A stretch of DNA of 64,000 nt from Eubacterium sp. AF22-8LB (GTDB taxonomy: Bacteria; Bacillota_I; Bacilli_A; Erysipelotrichales; Erysipelotrichaceae), in contig NZ_QRVI01000001.1 in the NCBI RefSeq assembly GCF_003458715.1, forward strand, positions 62,001-126,000, written 5' to 3'. Below are positions 34,825-43,166 of the stretch, piece after piece; position 1 is the first letter of the stretch; every line of letters begins with the position of its first letter. The notes beneath the pieces were generated by a model. It was not told the origin of the DNA. It worked only from the letters and a program-made list of their open reading frames with translations, and did not search any database. Position numbers and translations under genes: made by a program.

Positions 34825-36078
34825 ATGATTTTAGAACAAATTGATAAAGACTTATTGAAAATGGCAGAGGAATCGGATGTCGTTTTAAAAGATATTTATA
34901 AAAAAATTGATGATGTATGTTTATACAATTCAGATCGTATCTTAGCTGCATTTATTGAGAACCACGTTTCTTATTCTGACTTTGCGGATATCAACGGATA
35001 TGGTAACTATGATGAAGGTCGTGATAAAATCGAACGTATTTTTGCGACAGTACTCGGATGTGAAGATGCTTTGGTACGCCCTCAGATTATGAGTGGTACA
35101 AACGCTTTATACTTAACTTTATCTGCCCTATTAAAACATGGAGATACAATGATTTCCATTTCTGGTGCTCCTTATGATTCTTTGCAGGAGATGATTGGTT
35201 TATGTGGTGATTCTACACAATCCTTAAAAGCCAATGGTGTAAAGTATGAACAAATTGATTTAGTAAATGATGATTTTGATGATGATAAGATTGTTGAGCG
35301 TTTAAAAGAAAACAATGTAAAATTAGTGGAAATCCAAAGATCTAGAGGATATGCTCACCGTTTATCATTAACCATTTCAAAGCTTGAGCGTATCATCAAA
35401 AAGATTCGTGAAGTAAGCAAAGACGTTATTATCATGGTGGATAACTGCTATGGTGAACTTGTTGAAAAATTAGAACCAGGACATATTGGTGCTGATGTTG
35501 TGGTTGGATCTTTAATGAAAAACTTAGGTGGAGGAATTGCCTCTACTGGAGGATATGTAGCTGGTAATAAAGAATGGATCAATATGGTAGCTGAACGCTT
35601 AACGGCTCCTGGAATTGGTAAGGATTTGGGTGCAAACTTTAACTTAAACAACTCTTTCTTTAAAGGGATCTTCATGGCACCAAATGCTGTTAAGAGTGCT
35701 TTAAAGACAGCCGTTTTTACAGCCTATATGTTAGAAAAATTAGGTTATAAAAACGTATCTCCTGCTTATAATGATGAAAGAACGGATATCATTCAAACTT
35801 TAGAACTGGGTTCAAAAGAAAATCTTGTTAGCTTTACACAAGGCATTCAATCCACAAGTCCAATTGATTCATTTGTTCGTGTTATGGCTGCTCCAATGCC
35901 AGGCTATCCATTTGATGAAGTTATGGCTGCCGGAAGCTTTACACAAGGAAGTACCATTGAATTAAGTGCGGATGCTCCAGTCGTTGAACCCTATACTTTA
36001 TATATGCAGGGTGGATTAACATTAGAATATGGAAAACTTTCTATTCTCCTTGCCCTAACAAATATGAAAAACAACTAA
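34825..36078 (+). CDS. methionine gamma-lyase family protein (YnbB/aluminium resistance-like)
   Basis: A 417-residue PLP protein of the Met_gamma_lyase (YnbB) family: GYGNYDEGRDKIERIFA, VRPQIMSGTNALYLTLSALL, MVDNCYGELVE, PLP lysine in GSLMKNLGGGIASTGGY and APNAVKSALKTAVF. The old name 'aluminium resistance protein' has no mechanistic basis; a role in sulfur amino acid turnover is presumed. GGAGG lies 7 nt before the ATG at 34825. A TATAAT at 34791-34796 overlaps an imperfect palindrome centred on GAATTC (34776-34793), a possible operator. Confidence 0.88.
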   Translation: MILEQIDKDLLKMAEESDVVLKDIYKKIDDVCLYNSDRILAAFIENHVSYSDFADINGYGNYDEGRDKIERIFATVLGCEDALVRPQIMSGTNALYLTLSALLKHGDTMISISGAPYDSLQEMIGLCGDSTQSLKANGVKYEQIDLVNDDFDDDKIVERLKENNVKLVEIQRSRGYAHRLSLTISKLERIIKKIREVSKDVIIMVDNCYGELVEKLEPGHIGADVVVGSLMKNLGGGIASTGGYVAGNKEWINMVAERLTAPGIGKDLGANFNLNNSFFKGIFMAPNAVKSALKTAVFTAYMLEKLGYKNVSPAYNDERTDIIQTLELGSKENLVSFTQGIQSTSPIDSFVRVMAAPMPGYPFDEVMAAGSFTQGSTIELSADAPVVEPYTLYMQGGLTLEYGKLSILLALTNMKNN

Positions 36079-36100
36079 GATGCCAAGTGCATCTTTTTTC
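36079..36100 (+). terminator. rho-independent terminator of the methionine gamma-lyase-like gene
   Basis: GATGC (36079-36083), CAAGT loop, GCATC (36089-36093), then six T. Confidence 0.8.
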
Positions 36101-36190
36101 GTTTCAAACGATTGTTGAATCGTTGCATTATTTTGTGCAACGATAGTAGAATCGTCGCAAATTGATTCAAACGATACTTCAATCAATAAA
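36101..36190. repeat. cluster of direct and inverted short repeats
   Basis: TTCAAACGAT occurs twice (about 36103 and 36168), ATCGTTGCA and TGCAACGAT form a hairpin (about 36119-36144), and AATCGT recurs with other spacing. The stretch is non-coding and lies between convergent genes and two terminators. Confidence 0.4.
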
Positions 36191-36193
36191 GAA

Positions 36194-36241
36194 TAAAAGT
36201 GGTCAACCCCCTTTAAATATAGGGATTTAACCACTTTTTTA
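36194..36241. terminator. second, bidirectional terminator before the SDR gene
   Basis: AAAAGTGGT ... ACCACTTTTTT imperfect stem (inner CCC / GGG paired), A-run on one side and T-run on the other. It ends at the SDR stop, so it can stop transcripts from both sides. Confidence 0.7.
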
Positions 36242-36985
36242 ACAGCTACCCATCTGTCCACCATCAATACGAATGATAGAATTGTTGATGAAGTTAGCTT
36301 CATCACTAATTAGAAAACGAACAAGATATGCCACTTCTTCTGGCTTTCCATAACGTTTCACCATGATTTTTTCTGTTTCTTCCTTTAAGAACTCTTCGTC
36401 ATAGCCATCTAGTTCATTATCGGTTCCAATAAATCCGGGTGCAACACAATTCACATTGATATATGGTCCAAATTCAGCCGCAAGATTGTGTGTCATTGAA
36501 ATCAAGGCTGCTTTTGAAGCATCATAATCGATACACATTGGATAATATGTGTTAATTCCATTGGTACTTGATATATTGATGATTCTTCCATATTCTTGAT
36601 CCAACATGTGTTTATAGACTCTTTTACTACAGTTAAAAGCACCTACTACATTGACATCTAATGTTCTTTTAAATTCTTCGGCATTTTTTAAATGAAACAA
36701 ATTAGAAAGATCTACAGCCGCATTATTAATTAATATATCTACGCCACCCATCTTCTCTTCAATTTCACTAACCATAATATTTACTTGATCTACATCCGAT
36801 ACATCAGCACATATAGTTAGGCAGTGAACATGATATTGAGATTCAATTTTTTCTTTTAATTCTTTGGCAGGCTGTTTCGAAGTTAAATAGTTAATGACAA
36901 TATCATAACCATGCTTTGCGAGTTCCAATGCGATTGCACTTCCAATGCCACGAGCACCACCAGTAATTAAGACAACTTTATTCAT
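36239..36985 (-). CDS. short-chain dehydrogenase/reductase (FabG-like)
   Basis: A 248-residue SDR: NADP-binding TGGARGIGSAIA (residues 8-19), NNAA motif, and the Ser-Tyr-Lys triad around ISSTNGIN and YDASKAAL (Tyr about 150), then NCVAPGFIGTD. It may be a 3-oxoacyl-ACP reductase or a sugar/other alcohol dehydrogenase; no fab genes are adjacent. No ribosome binding site is visible before the ATG (a T-run from the efp terminator occupies it), so expression by read-through would be inefficient. Confidence 0.86.
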   Translation of the reverse strand: MNKVVLITGGARGIGSAIALELAKHGYDIVINYLTSKQPAKELKEKIESQYHVHCLTICADVSDVDQVNIMVSEIEEKMGGVDILINNAAVDLSNLFHLKNAEEFKRTLDVNVVGAFNCSKRVYKHMLDQEYGRIINISSTNGINTYYPMCIDYDASKAALISMTHNLAAEFGPYINVNCVAPGFIGTDNELDGYDEEFLKEETEKIMVKRYGKPEEVAYLVRFLISDEANFINNSIIRIDGGQMGSC

Positions 36986-36986
36986 A

Positions 36987-37016
36987 GTTAAAAAAAGAAG
37001 AGCGATTAAGCTCTTC
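36987..37016 (-). terminator. rho-independent terminator of efp
   Basis: GAAGAGC (36997-37003) and GCTCTTC (37010-37016) with a 6-nt loop; on the minus strand a T-run follows. The efp stop is within the stem-loop, and the SDR gene starts 12 bp downstream of the stem. Confidence 0.85.
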
Positions 37017-37563
37017 CTGCATATTTTCCATCTGTTGAGAATACAACGATTTTTTCACCTGGTTCGATGAATTGTGGAACTCTTAATGTTAATCCAGTAT
37101 CTGTTGTTGCATCTTTAGTTTGGTTAGATGGTGCACCTTTGATTGCTGGATCTGTTTCAGCTACTGTCAATTCAACTTTTTCTGGAACAGAAACAGATAA
37201 TAATTCTCCTTCGAAGAACATCAAAGATACTTCAGCACCTTCAACAATGAAATATTTGTTGAAGTCAACTTGTTCAGCTGTTAATTCATAAGTATCGTAT
37301 GTTTCTAAATCCATGAAGTAATATGTAGAATCTGCTTCATATGAGAATTGAGCTGCTTTTTTAGAAATGTTAGCTTGTTCAAATTTAGTTGAAGCATTGA
37401 AGTTTCTTTCTTGTGTATTACCTGTTTTTAAGTTTTTCATCTTAGTTTTTAAGATAGCCGCACCTTTACCAGGCTTAACATGTTGGAAATCTAATACTAC
37501 CCAAGGATCACCATCAACGATTAAAGTTAATCCTGTTTTAAAATCACCTGCAGAAATTGCCAT
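37006..37563 (-). CDS. efp: translation elongation factor P
   Basis: A 185-residue EF-P with the three beta-barrel domains. The modified-lysine loop is HVKPGKGAA (Lys about residue 32), and the C-terminus has LTLRVPQFIEPGEKIVV. EF-P relieves ribosome stalling at polyproline stretches. AGGAG lies before the ATG. No EpmA/YmfI-type modification gene is in the window. Confidence 0.97.
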   Translation of the reverse strand: MAISAGDFKTGLTLIVDGDPWVVLDFQHVKPGKGAAILKTKMKNLKTGNTQERNFNASTKFEQANISKKAAQFSYEADSTYYFMDLETYDTYELTAEQVDFNKYFIVEGAEVSLMFFEGELLSVSVPEKVELTVAETDPAIKGAPSNQTKDATTDTGLTLRVPQFIEPGEKIVVFSTDGKYAGRA

Positions 37564-37652
37564 AATTTTTCACTCCTATTTTCTATAAATTTTTTTTACA
37601 CGCTTTATTGTACCATATCCTCATCATTTTTAGAAGAATGAGTGTGATACTT

Positions 37653-38501
37653 TCACTCTACTTTATTCTCTTTAAATAATTTCATCATTTCATTCGTTAA
37701 ACTAAATTCACCTGGTTGAAGAATAATTTCATCTCTTTGAACCCAATCTGCATATTTCAATTCATTCGTGTCCATGTTAATTTCATCATTTCCCTTCACA
37801 TTACAGAAGAACCCTAACAAAATATCATTGGCGCTTCCCCAAGGCTGTGATTTGTAGTAACGAATATTATTCACTTTGATTCCAGCCTCTTCCATAACTT
37901 CACGTTTTACCGTTTCTTCTACGGTTTCACCAATTTCAGTAAAACCTGCAATCAAAGCATTATACTTAAATCCCGTACGATATTTTGTCAGCAACAACTT
38001 ATCCCCGTTGATTACACCCACAATAACAGCTGGCATAATTCTTGGATACACTGTATTATGACACTCTGGGCAAACCATAGCTCTTTCCTTTGTTGAATGC
38101 ACCATTTTATGTCCACATCTTCCACAGAATTTAGTATCTCGATACCAATCTGCCAAATGCTTCCCAGTGATTGCCGCAAATAAATTGTCTTTTGGGCCAA
38201 TCCCTTCAATACGCAAACTTCTCTCTTCAACATAACCATATCCTGATGGAATCTGATTGTCTTCTAATCGCATATCACATAAGAAATATTTCGTACTATC
38301 AATTGAAAACAAATAACGATACTCTACATTTTCAACTTGTATATCACTTACTTTAGGAAAAACAACTTCCTTATTCTCAAAACAATTTAAATGAATTAAA
38401 ATCTTTCCATTCACAACACACAACAATACATCCTTTTGTGTTGCCTGTATATTGGGATCAAATTCATTGTGTAATTTATGTGGATAAATATCTTGTACCA
38501 T
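37653..38501 (-). CDS. nudC: NAD(+) diphosphatase / NADH pyrophosphatase NudC
   Basis: A 282-residue Nudix hydrolase with the NudC layout: variable N-terminal domain, zinc ribbon (CGRCGHKM ... CPECHNTVYPR, about residues 110-135), and Nudix box GFTEIGETVEETVKREVMEEAG (described as a 22-residue stretch near 185-206, key residues GE, E, REVMEEAG). It removes NAD caps or splits NADH. The SQPW motif after the Nudix box typical of NudC is present (YKSQPWGSANDILLGFF). Confidence 0.94.
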   Translation of the reverse strand: MVQDIYPHKLHNEFDPNIQATQKDVLLCVVNGKILIHLNCFENKEVVFPKVSDIQVENVEYRYLFSIDSTKYFLCDMRLEDNQIPSGYGYVEERSLRIEGIGPKDNLFAAITGKHLADWYRDTKFCGRCGHKMVHSTKERAMVCPECHNTVYPRIMPAVIVGVINGDKLLLTKYRTGFKYNALIAGFTEIGETVEETVKREVMEEAGIKVNNIRYYKSQPWGSANDILLGFFCNVKGNDEINMDTNELKYADWVQRDEIILQPGEFSLTNEMMKLFKENKVE

Positions 38502-38520
38502 TTTTTCTACCTCGCGGATA

Positions 38521-39897
38521 TCATTCTATCACATTTTTATTTTCCATTCTCTTTAATTCTGGCATGATTGTTACTAACATTGTTACGAAACAAAGAGTTC
38601 CACCAATCACATTCGATACAGGTTCAGCCAAGAATACACCATCTGTTCCCATATGAAGGTAGAGTGGCATAATATATGTAAGTGGCACGACAATAATGAC
38701 TTTTCTTAGTATAGAGAAGAAGATGGCTTGTTTCTTTTTATTTAATGACTTAAATACATTTTGACCAATATACTGCAAATCCATGAATATGAAGGCCGCA
38801 AAATATTGTTTCAAAGCTGGCACTGTATTCCTTATTAATACAGGATCGGAACTAAAGACTTGAATCAATATATGTGGAATCAAAATAATAAAACTCCAAA
38901 CTATAGCGGTATAGCCAAAGACAAGAATAGATATTACACAGATTGCCTTACGAATACGACTTGCTCTTCTAGCACCATAGTTGTAGCTTAAAACAGGAGA
39001 AGAACCATCATTGATCGCATGAATCGGTGTTTCCACTAATTGCCTTACACTTGAAATGATGGTCATCACCGAAATATAAATATCTCCTCCTGTAACAGAT
39101 AATACGTTGTTGCAACAAATTGAAACCAAACTGTTTGTGAGTTGCATGATAAAACTACTGCTTCCTAAGCTAACAATATTTTGCGCATACCTTTTACAAA
39201 CGATCCATTCCTCTTTTTTAAGTAATCTTACTTTTAATTCCGAACGATTCTTTAAAAACCAATACACAAATATAGCTGAAACACATTGAGAAATAACAGT
39301 TGCGATGGCAGCACCTTGAATGCCAAGTCCAAATAAGAAAATGAATATAGGATCTAACACTAAATTCATAATGGCACCAATCAAAACTGAACACATACCT
39401 GCTGTTGAATAGCCTTGTGCATTGATAAATGGATTCATCCCCAAAGTAAGCATGGAAGGTAGTGTTCCTATTAGATAAATCATCATATATGGATAGGCAT
39501 ATTTCATGGCTGATGAGGATGTTCCAAATAAGGTTAATATAGGCTTCAACAAAGGATAAAGAACAATCATTAAAACAATCGAGCACAATACTAACATCGT
39601 GAAGGATGTATTCATGACTAAGTTTGCCTTTGTACTATTCTTTTCTCCACGACTAATGGAGAATAATGGAGCTCCTCCACTGCCAAATAGATTTGCGAAT
39701 GCATTTATTATCACAATTAAAGGAAAACATAAGCCAATAGCTCCTAATGCATATGTTCCAATATTTGGAATACGAGCAATATAAATACGATCCACAACGT
39801 TATATAACAAACTCATAATTTGTGCCACCAACAAAGGTAAAGCAGCATTTATAATATTTTTTGTCACTGTATCATTTTCAAAATCAATCCGTTTCAT
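38521..39897 (-). CDS. MATE-family efflux transporter
   Basis: A 458-residue transporter with MATE features (NAALPLLVAQIMSLLYNVVD, YIARIPNIGTYALGAIGLCFP, repeated half-domains) and about twelve membrane segments. The ATG at 39897 has GAGG 5 nt upstream; the longer frame begins in the promoter area. It is the third MATE gene in the window and is not closely similar in sequence to the other two. Its stop lies 19 bp upstream of nudC's start region on the same strand, so the two may be co-transcribed. Confidence 0.92.
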   Translation of the reverse strand: MKRIDFENDTVTKNIINAALPLLVAQIMSLLYNVVDRIYIARIPNIGTYALGAIGLCFPLIVIINAFANLFGSGGAPLFSISRGEKNSTKANLVMNTSFTMLVLCSIVLMIVLYPLLKPILTLFGTSSSAMKYAYPYMMIYLIGTLPSMLTLGMNPFINAQGYSTAGMCSVLIGAIMNLVLDPIFIFLFGLGIQGAAIATVISQCVSAIFVYWFLKNRSELKVRLLKKEEWIVCKRYAQNIVSLGSSSFIMQLTNSLVSICCNNVLSVTGGDIYISVMTIISSVRQLVETPIHAINDGSSPVLSYNYGARRASRIRKAICVISILVFGYTAIVWSFIILIPHILIQVFSSDPVLIRNTVPALKQYFAAFIFMDLQYIGQNVFKSLNKKKQAIFFSILRKVIIVVPLTYIMPLYLHMGTDGVFLAEPVSNVIGGTLCFVTMLVTIMPELKRMENKNVIE

Positions 39898-39958
39898 AAA
39901 AACCTCACTAACGACTAAGTATATCACTTAATTTAAGATAAGTTTAAGAATTTTATCA

Positions 39959-39987
39959 TTGTTTACTTATGCTTTGAATGGTATAAT
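39959..39987 (+). promoter_or_regulatory. sigma-A promoter of the YwaF-like gene
   Basis: TTGTTT (39959-39964), 17-bp spacer, TATAAT (39982-39987); the start codon is at 40013 behind GGGAGAG. Confidence 0.6.
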
Positions 39988-40012
39988 CTGTGAACTACAA
40001 GGGAGAGAGCAT

Positions 40013-40744
40013 ATGTTTACTACAAAACATTTTATATGGATAGGAATTTGTATTCTATTTATCCTAATTATGAATCACTATGCGAAAAAAGAAGATTTCA
40101 CGCTACAAAACGCTTGTTACTTCTTTATGTTTATATGTTTATTGAGCGAAGTCACAAAAATGATGTCAGATATGATTCCAAGTACACATGGGGGAATGCA
40201 TTTAAATCCACAATCCCTTCCATTCCATATCTGCAGTATATTATTGTTTATTGCGGCCTACATTACTTTTGGAAAAGATGGCCCATTGAAACAAAAAATG
40301 ATCAACTTCTTTGCGGTTGTTGGTACTTGCGGAGGAATCGCGGCTATCTTGATCCCAACGTATGGCGTTGAGTTTAACGTAGCCAATGTATATCAATGCT
40401 TCATGTACCATGCAGCACTTACATGGTTTTCTTTATATTTGATTCGTTTCAAACATGCAAACCTAGGTATGCAGGCATTTAAAGACAATTTAGTCGTGTT
40501 ATTTGCGTTATTGATTTTTAACCTATATATGAATTCTATTTTGTCGGTCTATGATACAAACTTTATGTTTATTGTAAGACCACCATTAGAAGGACTTCCA
40601 TTCCTTAACCTAAGTCATGGATACTATATCTATTTATTTAGAATCATCATGCTTGGAGTGATTGGACTTAGCCTATTCCATTTACCATTCATAGTAAAAG
40701 AAAGAAAAAGCTGTGAGACAGAAAGTGATTTTAACATCGCTTAG
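40013..40744 (+). CDS. YwaF-family (TMEM164-like) integral membrane protein
   Basis: A 243-residue membrane protein with six to seven hydrophobic segments and histidine/aspartate-bearing loops (LPFHICSILLFIAAY, MYHAALTWFSLYLI) typical of the YwaF/TP0381 family of unknown function. GGAG lies before the ATG at 40013. Downstream is a broken LacI-type gene, so its operon context has been damaged. Confidence 0.75.
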   Translation: MFTTKHFIWIGICILFILIMNHYAKKEDFTLQNACYFFMFICLLSEVTKMMSDMIPSTHGGMHLNPQSLPFHICSILLFIAAYITFGKDGPLKQKMINFFAVVGTCGGIAAILIPTYGVEFNVANVYQCFMYHAALTWFSLYLIRFKHANLGMQAFKDNLVVLFALLIFNLYMNSILSVYDTNFMFIVRPPLEGLPFLNLSHGYYIYLFRIIMLGVIGLSLFHLPFIVKERKSCETESDFNIA

Positions 40745-40751
40745 TCCACAG

Positions 40752-41311
40752 CTTTTCTTATACCAAGAAAAGCCTCCATTTTATGTAGGAGGCCTATATT
40801 ATGAATCAATAATTGAATCCATATTAAATGTAGGAACTCACCTCATTGATGATGGATATGATGAATTCATTATGATTACAGCAGATCCACTACACATTTA
40901 GAGCGTACAACTGACTATCTGCACGCTTTAGAAACAAAAGGAAAAGAATGCAAAACCCACGTTGTAGCCGATGATGTAACAAGTGATACATTACGTGATT
41001 TACTATATAATGAATTGCGTTTTGGTGTTCGCACTCTAATCTTTGTAGCCAATTGCTTCTTATTACCACGTGTCTATTTGACATTAAAAGATTACCGTAA
41101 CCTAATGCCAGATACAATTGGATTAATTGGCTTTGACAATACAGAATGGACTAACTTCTCAAGTCCAACTGTAACAACGATCGTACAGCCAGCCTATGAT
41201 GAAGGCTATCAAGCTGCATCGATCTTAATTGATTCATTAAAAGGAACCAATGAACAGATTCCAAATCAAATCTTAAAGTGTTCTATAAACTGGAATAAAT
41301 CAACCAAATAA
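40752..41311 (+). pseudogene. broken LacI-family regulator (effector-binding domain only)
   Basis: Two frames together encode a LacI-type sugar-sensing domain: GTHLIDDGYDEFIMITADP in the first frame (to about 40890), then LERTTDYLHALETKGKEC ... IGLIGFDNTEWTNFSSPTVT and QPAYDEGYQAASILIDSLKG in another frame to the stop at 41311. The helix-turn-helix N-terminus is missing and a frameshift or deletion lies near 40895. The ORF 41015-41311 is the intact C-terminal piece, not a separate gene. Confidence 0.75.
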
Positions 41312-41410
41312 CACAATTAGAGATTTAAAATGATACCCATATTTTCTTATGTTTTTTTCTATCATCAAGAATTAAATTCGTATCTTTAATTTTTCGTTAG
41401 TTTTTACATT

Positions 41411-41464
41411 TTATCAGTTATATCTGATAAAATTATATTTTTTATACTAATTATCAGTTATAAA
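41411..41464. promoter_or_regulatory. inverted and direct TTATCAG repeats before the DUF4143 ATPase gene
   Basis: TTATCAG (41411-41417) and CTGATAA (41424-41430) form a palindrome, and TTATCAGTTATA recurs at about 41451. A TATACT -10-like box follows near 41469. Candidate operator; no regulator gene for it is evident. Confidence 0.35.
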
Positions 41465-41505
41465 CGTGATATACTATAGTTAACTACAAAAGGAGGCTTT
41501 AAATT

Positions 41506-42720
41506 ATGATCAAACGTGAACTATATATGAGTCGTATCCGTCCATTCATAGGAACAGACTTAATCAAAGTCATAACTGGTATTCGTCGTTGCGGAAAGTC
41601 CGTCATGTTAAAGCTAATTCAACAAGAGCTCACGGAGTCTGGTATCAGTCCAAAACAATTTATCTCTATCAATTTTGAAGATATGAACTACTCCCACTTA
41701 CAAACTGCACAAGCACTGCATGATGAAATCCTTGCAAAAGCCTCAGAAATGGAAGGCAAAGTTTATCTATTCTTTGATGAAATACAAGAAGTCAAGGACT
41801 GGGAAAAGTGTATCAACTCTTTTCGCGTATCATTAGATTGTGATATTTACATCACAGGCTCAAACGCAAATCTACTATCTAGTGAACTAGCAACTTATTT
41901 GGGTGGTCGATATGTAGAATTTGTGATATATCCATTTTCTTTTAAAGAGTTCATGGAACTATATCGTTCGATTACTCCTGACGCATCCATTCAGCAATGT
42001 TTTCAAAAATACCTTATTGTCGGAGGTATGCCTTACCTTTCAAACATTCGTTATGCAGAGGCTCCGTCTAAACAATATCTTCAAGATTTATTTAACTCTG
42101 TCCAGCTCAAAGACATCATGAAACGAAATAAAATTCGCGATGTTGATTTATTAGAACGAATCATTGCCTATGTGATTGCGAATGTGGGAACAACTTTTTC
42201 TGCATCCTCACTCGCAAAGTTTTTAAAAAACGAAAAGCGAACTGTATCTCCAGAAACGATTTTGAACTATATCAAGTACTGTTGTGAAGCTTATTTATTC
42301 TATCAAGTGAAACGAGAAGATTTGCAAGGTAAGCAAATTCTTTCTTCTAATGAAAAATATTATATTGCCGATCACGGTATCCGTGAGGCTATTTTCGGTG
42401 GTAATATGCGAGATATCAATCTTATTTTAGAAAATATCGTATATCTAGAATTATTGCGCCGGGGATTTGATGTAACTGTAGGAAGAAATGGCAATAAAGA
42501 AATAGATTTTGTATGCAACAAACAAGGCGAAAAAATATATGTTCAAGTCACTTATCTATTGGCATCCCAAGAAACAATTGATCGTGAATTTGGTGCTTAT
42601 GATCGTATTAAAGATAATTTTCCAAAGTACGTTGTTTCTCTTGATGAGTTTAACATGAGCCAAAATGGCATCAAGCATCGAAACATACGTGATTTCCTAC
42701 TAACAAATGAATGGAACTAA
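41506..42720 (+). CDS. AAA-type ATPase with DUF4143 domain
   Basis: A 404-residue ATPase. Walker A is TGIRRCGKSV (about residues 23-32), Walker B is YLFFDEIQEV, and a sensor region ITGSNANLLSSEL follows. The C-terminal DUF4143 part (residues 205-395) has a restriction-endonuclease-like stretch GNKEIDFVCNKQGEKIYVQV. These ATPases are widespread, often as single genes, with no agreed function. GGAGG sits 9 nt before the ATG. The gene is convergent with the T-box-like sequence. Confidence 0.85.
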   Translation: MIKRELYMSRIRPFIGTDLIKVITGIRRCGKSVMLKLIQQELTESGISPKQFISINFEDMNYSHLQTAQALHDEILAKASEMEGKVYLFFDEIQEVKDWEKCINSFRVSLDCDIYITGSNANLLSSELATYLGGRYVEFVIYPFSFKEFMELYRSITPDASIQQCFQKYLIVGGMPYLSNIRYAEAPSKQYLQDLFNSVQLKDIMKRNKIRDVDLLERIIAYVIANVGTTFSASSLAKFLKNEKRTVSPETILNYIKYCCEAYLFYQVKREDLQGKQILSSNEKYYIADHGIREAIFGGNMRDINLILENIVYLELLRRGFDVTVGRNGNKEIDFVCNKQGEKIYVQVTYLLASQETIDREFGAYDRIKDNFPKYVVSLDEFNMSQNGIKHRNIRDFLLTNEWN

Positions 42721-42739
42721 ACACAAATCTAACTTTTAA

Positions 42740-43022
42740 AAGGTCTCAGTCAAATGTTGTCCGAGCCTAATCTCATCTACAAACCATTTTGGGGTATATG
42801 CCGCCCCTTAAATTCTTGGAGGGCAAATTCACCTAACCCCATCCATATTTATTGCGCCATTATAATATGAATCTTACGTCATAGAATACTCAGCCTAAGC
42901 CTTTGACTATGCCCTTAGCGGTCCATTTGCGAACTTGTTGTCACTTAGTTTCCACCAACCTAAGCTCTCTTTAGACACATTTTTTCGTTTGATCTCCGCT
43001 TCATCGGTTTTGTTGGGATTAT
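42740..43022 (-). promoter_or_regulatory. T-box-like leader sequence with no downstream gene
   Basis: The minus-strand sequence has several T-box Stem I hallmarks in order: a TATAAT box, CGATGAAGCGGAGA, AGAGAG, then CTTAG-GTTGGTGGAAA-CTAAG, and a 3' segment ACCGCT that can pair with AGCGG at the base. Further on come GGGGCGG ... CCCC and a bulged hairpin followed by TTTT near 42740, resembling a terminator. The conserved antiterminator TGGN motif is not clean, and the next gene is convergent. It looks like a decayed or orphan leader. TTC (Phe) is one possible specifier, but this is uncertain. The rest of 42721-43166 shows no gene. Confidence 0.4.
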
Positions 43023-43166
43023 AGTAATACAAATGAAAACGTTTTTAACCAATTTTACATTTTTACAATCTCATCGACAAATTATTAGATGAATTCTTTT
43101 CTAGTATAAAGTTGTTGTTCATACGAATAAAATGATATAATCTGATAGGTTGTGAGGTGTGTGAAT

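Noticed and set aside
40713..41311. Two small genes after the YwaF-like gene
   Set aside because: Both are pieces of one LacI-type sugar-binding domain in different frames, so they are called as a pseudogene.
42721..43166. RNase P RNA, tmRNA or 6S RNA in the 446-bp gap
   Set aside because: None of the con­served blocks I know for these RNAs could be found on either strand; only T-box-like features were seen.
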